NCBI GenBank assembly: GCA_030648695.1
Contig: JAUSHG010000068.1
Span: 1 to 10,732, forward strand
Direction: 5' to 3'
Length of the DNA: 10,732 nt
DNA from: a bacterium
GTDB taxonomy: Bacteria; Patescibacteriota; Minisyncoccia; Phycocordibacterales; UBA10002
Shown: positions 10,516 to 10,732 of the stretch, piece after piece
How positions within the stretch are numbered: the first letter of the stretch is position 1
How the letters are laid out: every line of letters begins with the position of its first letter
Notes under the pieces: generated by a model
Told to the model about the DNA's origin: nothing
Database searches by the model: none
The model's input: the letters and a program-made list of their open reading frames with translations, nothing else
Made by a program: the position numbers and the translations under genes

Positions 10516-10732
10516 TTAATCCAAAATCTTTTTTAAGTACTCCCCCGTGTATGACTTTTTATGATTCGCCACTTCCTCCGGCGTACCTTTGGCCACAATC
10601 TGTCCCCCGCCGTTTCCTCCGTCAGGCCCGAAATCAACAAGGTAATCCGCGCATTTGATGACATCCATATTGTGCTCAATCACCACCACCGTATTGCCAT
10701 GGTCTACCAACGTCTGGAGAATTTCTATAAGT
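10516..10732 (-). CDS. uvrA: UvrABC excinuclease subunit A, C-terminal end (cut by window edge)
   Basis: UvrA is the ABC-type ATPase that, with UvrB, finds DNA damage. About 71 residues are visible, open to the right edge: LIEILQTLVDHGNTV, then VIEHNMDVIKCADYLVDFGP (the H-loop histidine of the C-terminal ATPase and its downstream helix), GGNGGGQIVAKGTPEEV, and the usual end SYTGEYLKKILD. This is a near-exact match to UvrA C-termini, so identity is secure. It lies upstream of uvrC on the same strand, but the receiver-like gene on the opposite strand sits between them, so they are not one transcript. The stop is TAA at 10518-10516. Confidence 0.95.
   Translation of the reverse strand, partial: LIEILQTLVDHGNTVVVIEHNMDVIKCADYLVDFGPDGGNGGGQIVAKGTPEEVANHKKSYTGEYLKKILD

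Noticed and set aside
1..10732. CRISPR array, phage genes or transposase
   Set aside because: No regularly spaced direct repeats, no structural phage genes and no transposase or integrase frame were found on either strand.

Overview
The window looks like a chromosomal segment of a Patescibacteria (Candidate Phyla Radiation) bacterium, probably a Parcubacteria-type lineage. This is inferred, not proven. The supporting signs are a reduced F1Fo ATP synthase operon with a very short delta subunit, a UvrC of about 470 residues without the usual C-terminal extension, no convincing Shine-Dalgarno sequence in front of any gene, start codons placed 6-7 nt downstream of -10 hexamers (leaderless pattern), and many short palindromic repeats between and inside genes.

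Layout: (1) 1-4908, minus strand: ATP synthase operon atpZ-atpB-atpE-atpF-atpH-atpA-[small membrane protein]-atpG, with atpG running off the left edge; its order is canonical except for the membrane-protein gene between atpA and atpG. (2) 4909-5135: gene-free block with a 120-bp element bounded by perfect 19-bp inverted repeats and two strong palindromes; the element's left end supplies the likely -10 of the atp operon. (3) 5136-5944, minus: a membrane-anchored bacterial PH-domain protein and a tiny two-helix membrane protein. (4) 6059-6389, plus: a 29-residue Arg/Ser/Lys-rich peptide and a 68-residue single-pass membrane protein, followed by a terminator. (5) 6390-7468: RNA-rich, largely non-coding block with tRNA-Ala(CGC), a degenerate tRNA copy carrying an insertion, a hairpin-rich stretch ending in an intrinsic terminator (candidate ncRNA), and a tRNA-Ala gene interrupted in its anticodon loop by a 151-bp insert that contains a second complete tRNA-Ala(TGC). 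(6) 7468-10015, minus: ddl (D-Ala-D-Ala ligase) and uvrC, separated by a dRS3-like palindromic repeat. (7) 10072-10437, plus: a stand-alone receiver-like protein with Asn at the phosphoacceptor position, divergent from uvrC through overlapping promoters. (8) 10516-10732, minus: the C-terminal end of uvrA.

Functionally, the left third makes the membrane ATP synthase, while the right third holds cell-wall precursor synthesis (ddl) and nucleotide excision repair (uvrC and uvrA close together). The most unusual item is the tRNA-within-a-tRNA at 7160-7386. The outer halves join to exactly 73 nt with a G3:U70 alanine acceptor stem. The insert has perfect 7-bp inverted ends and can fold as a three-way junction whose third arm is a 13-bp extension of the inner tRNA acceptor stem. 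The second theme is palindromic repeats tolerated in frame in atpG, atpZ and uvrC.
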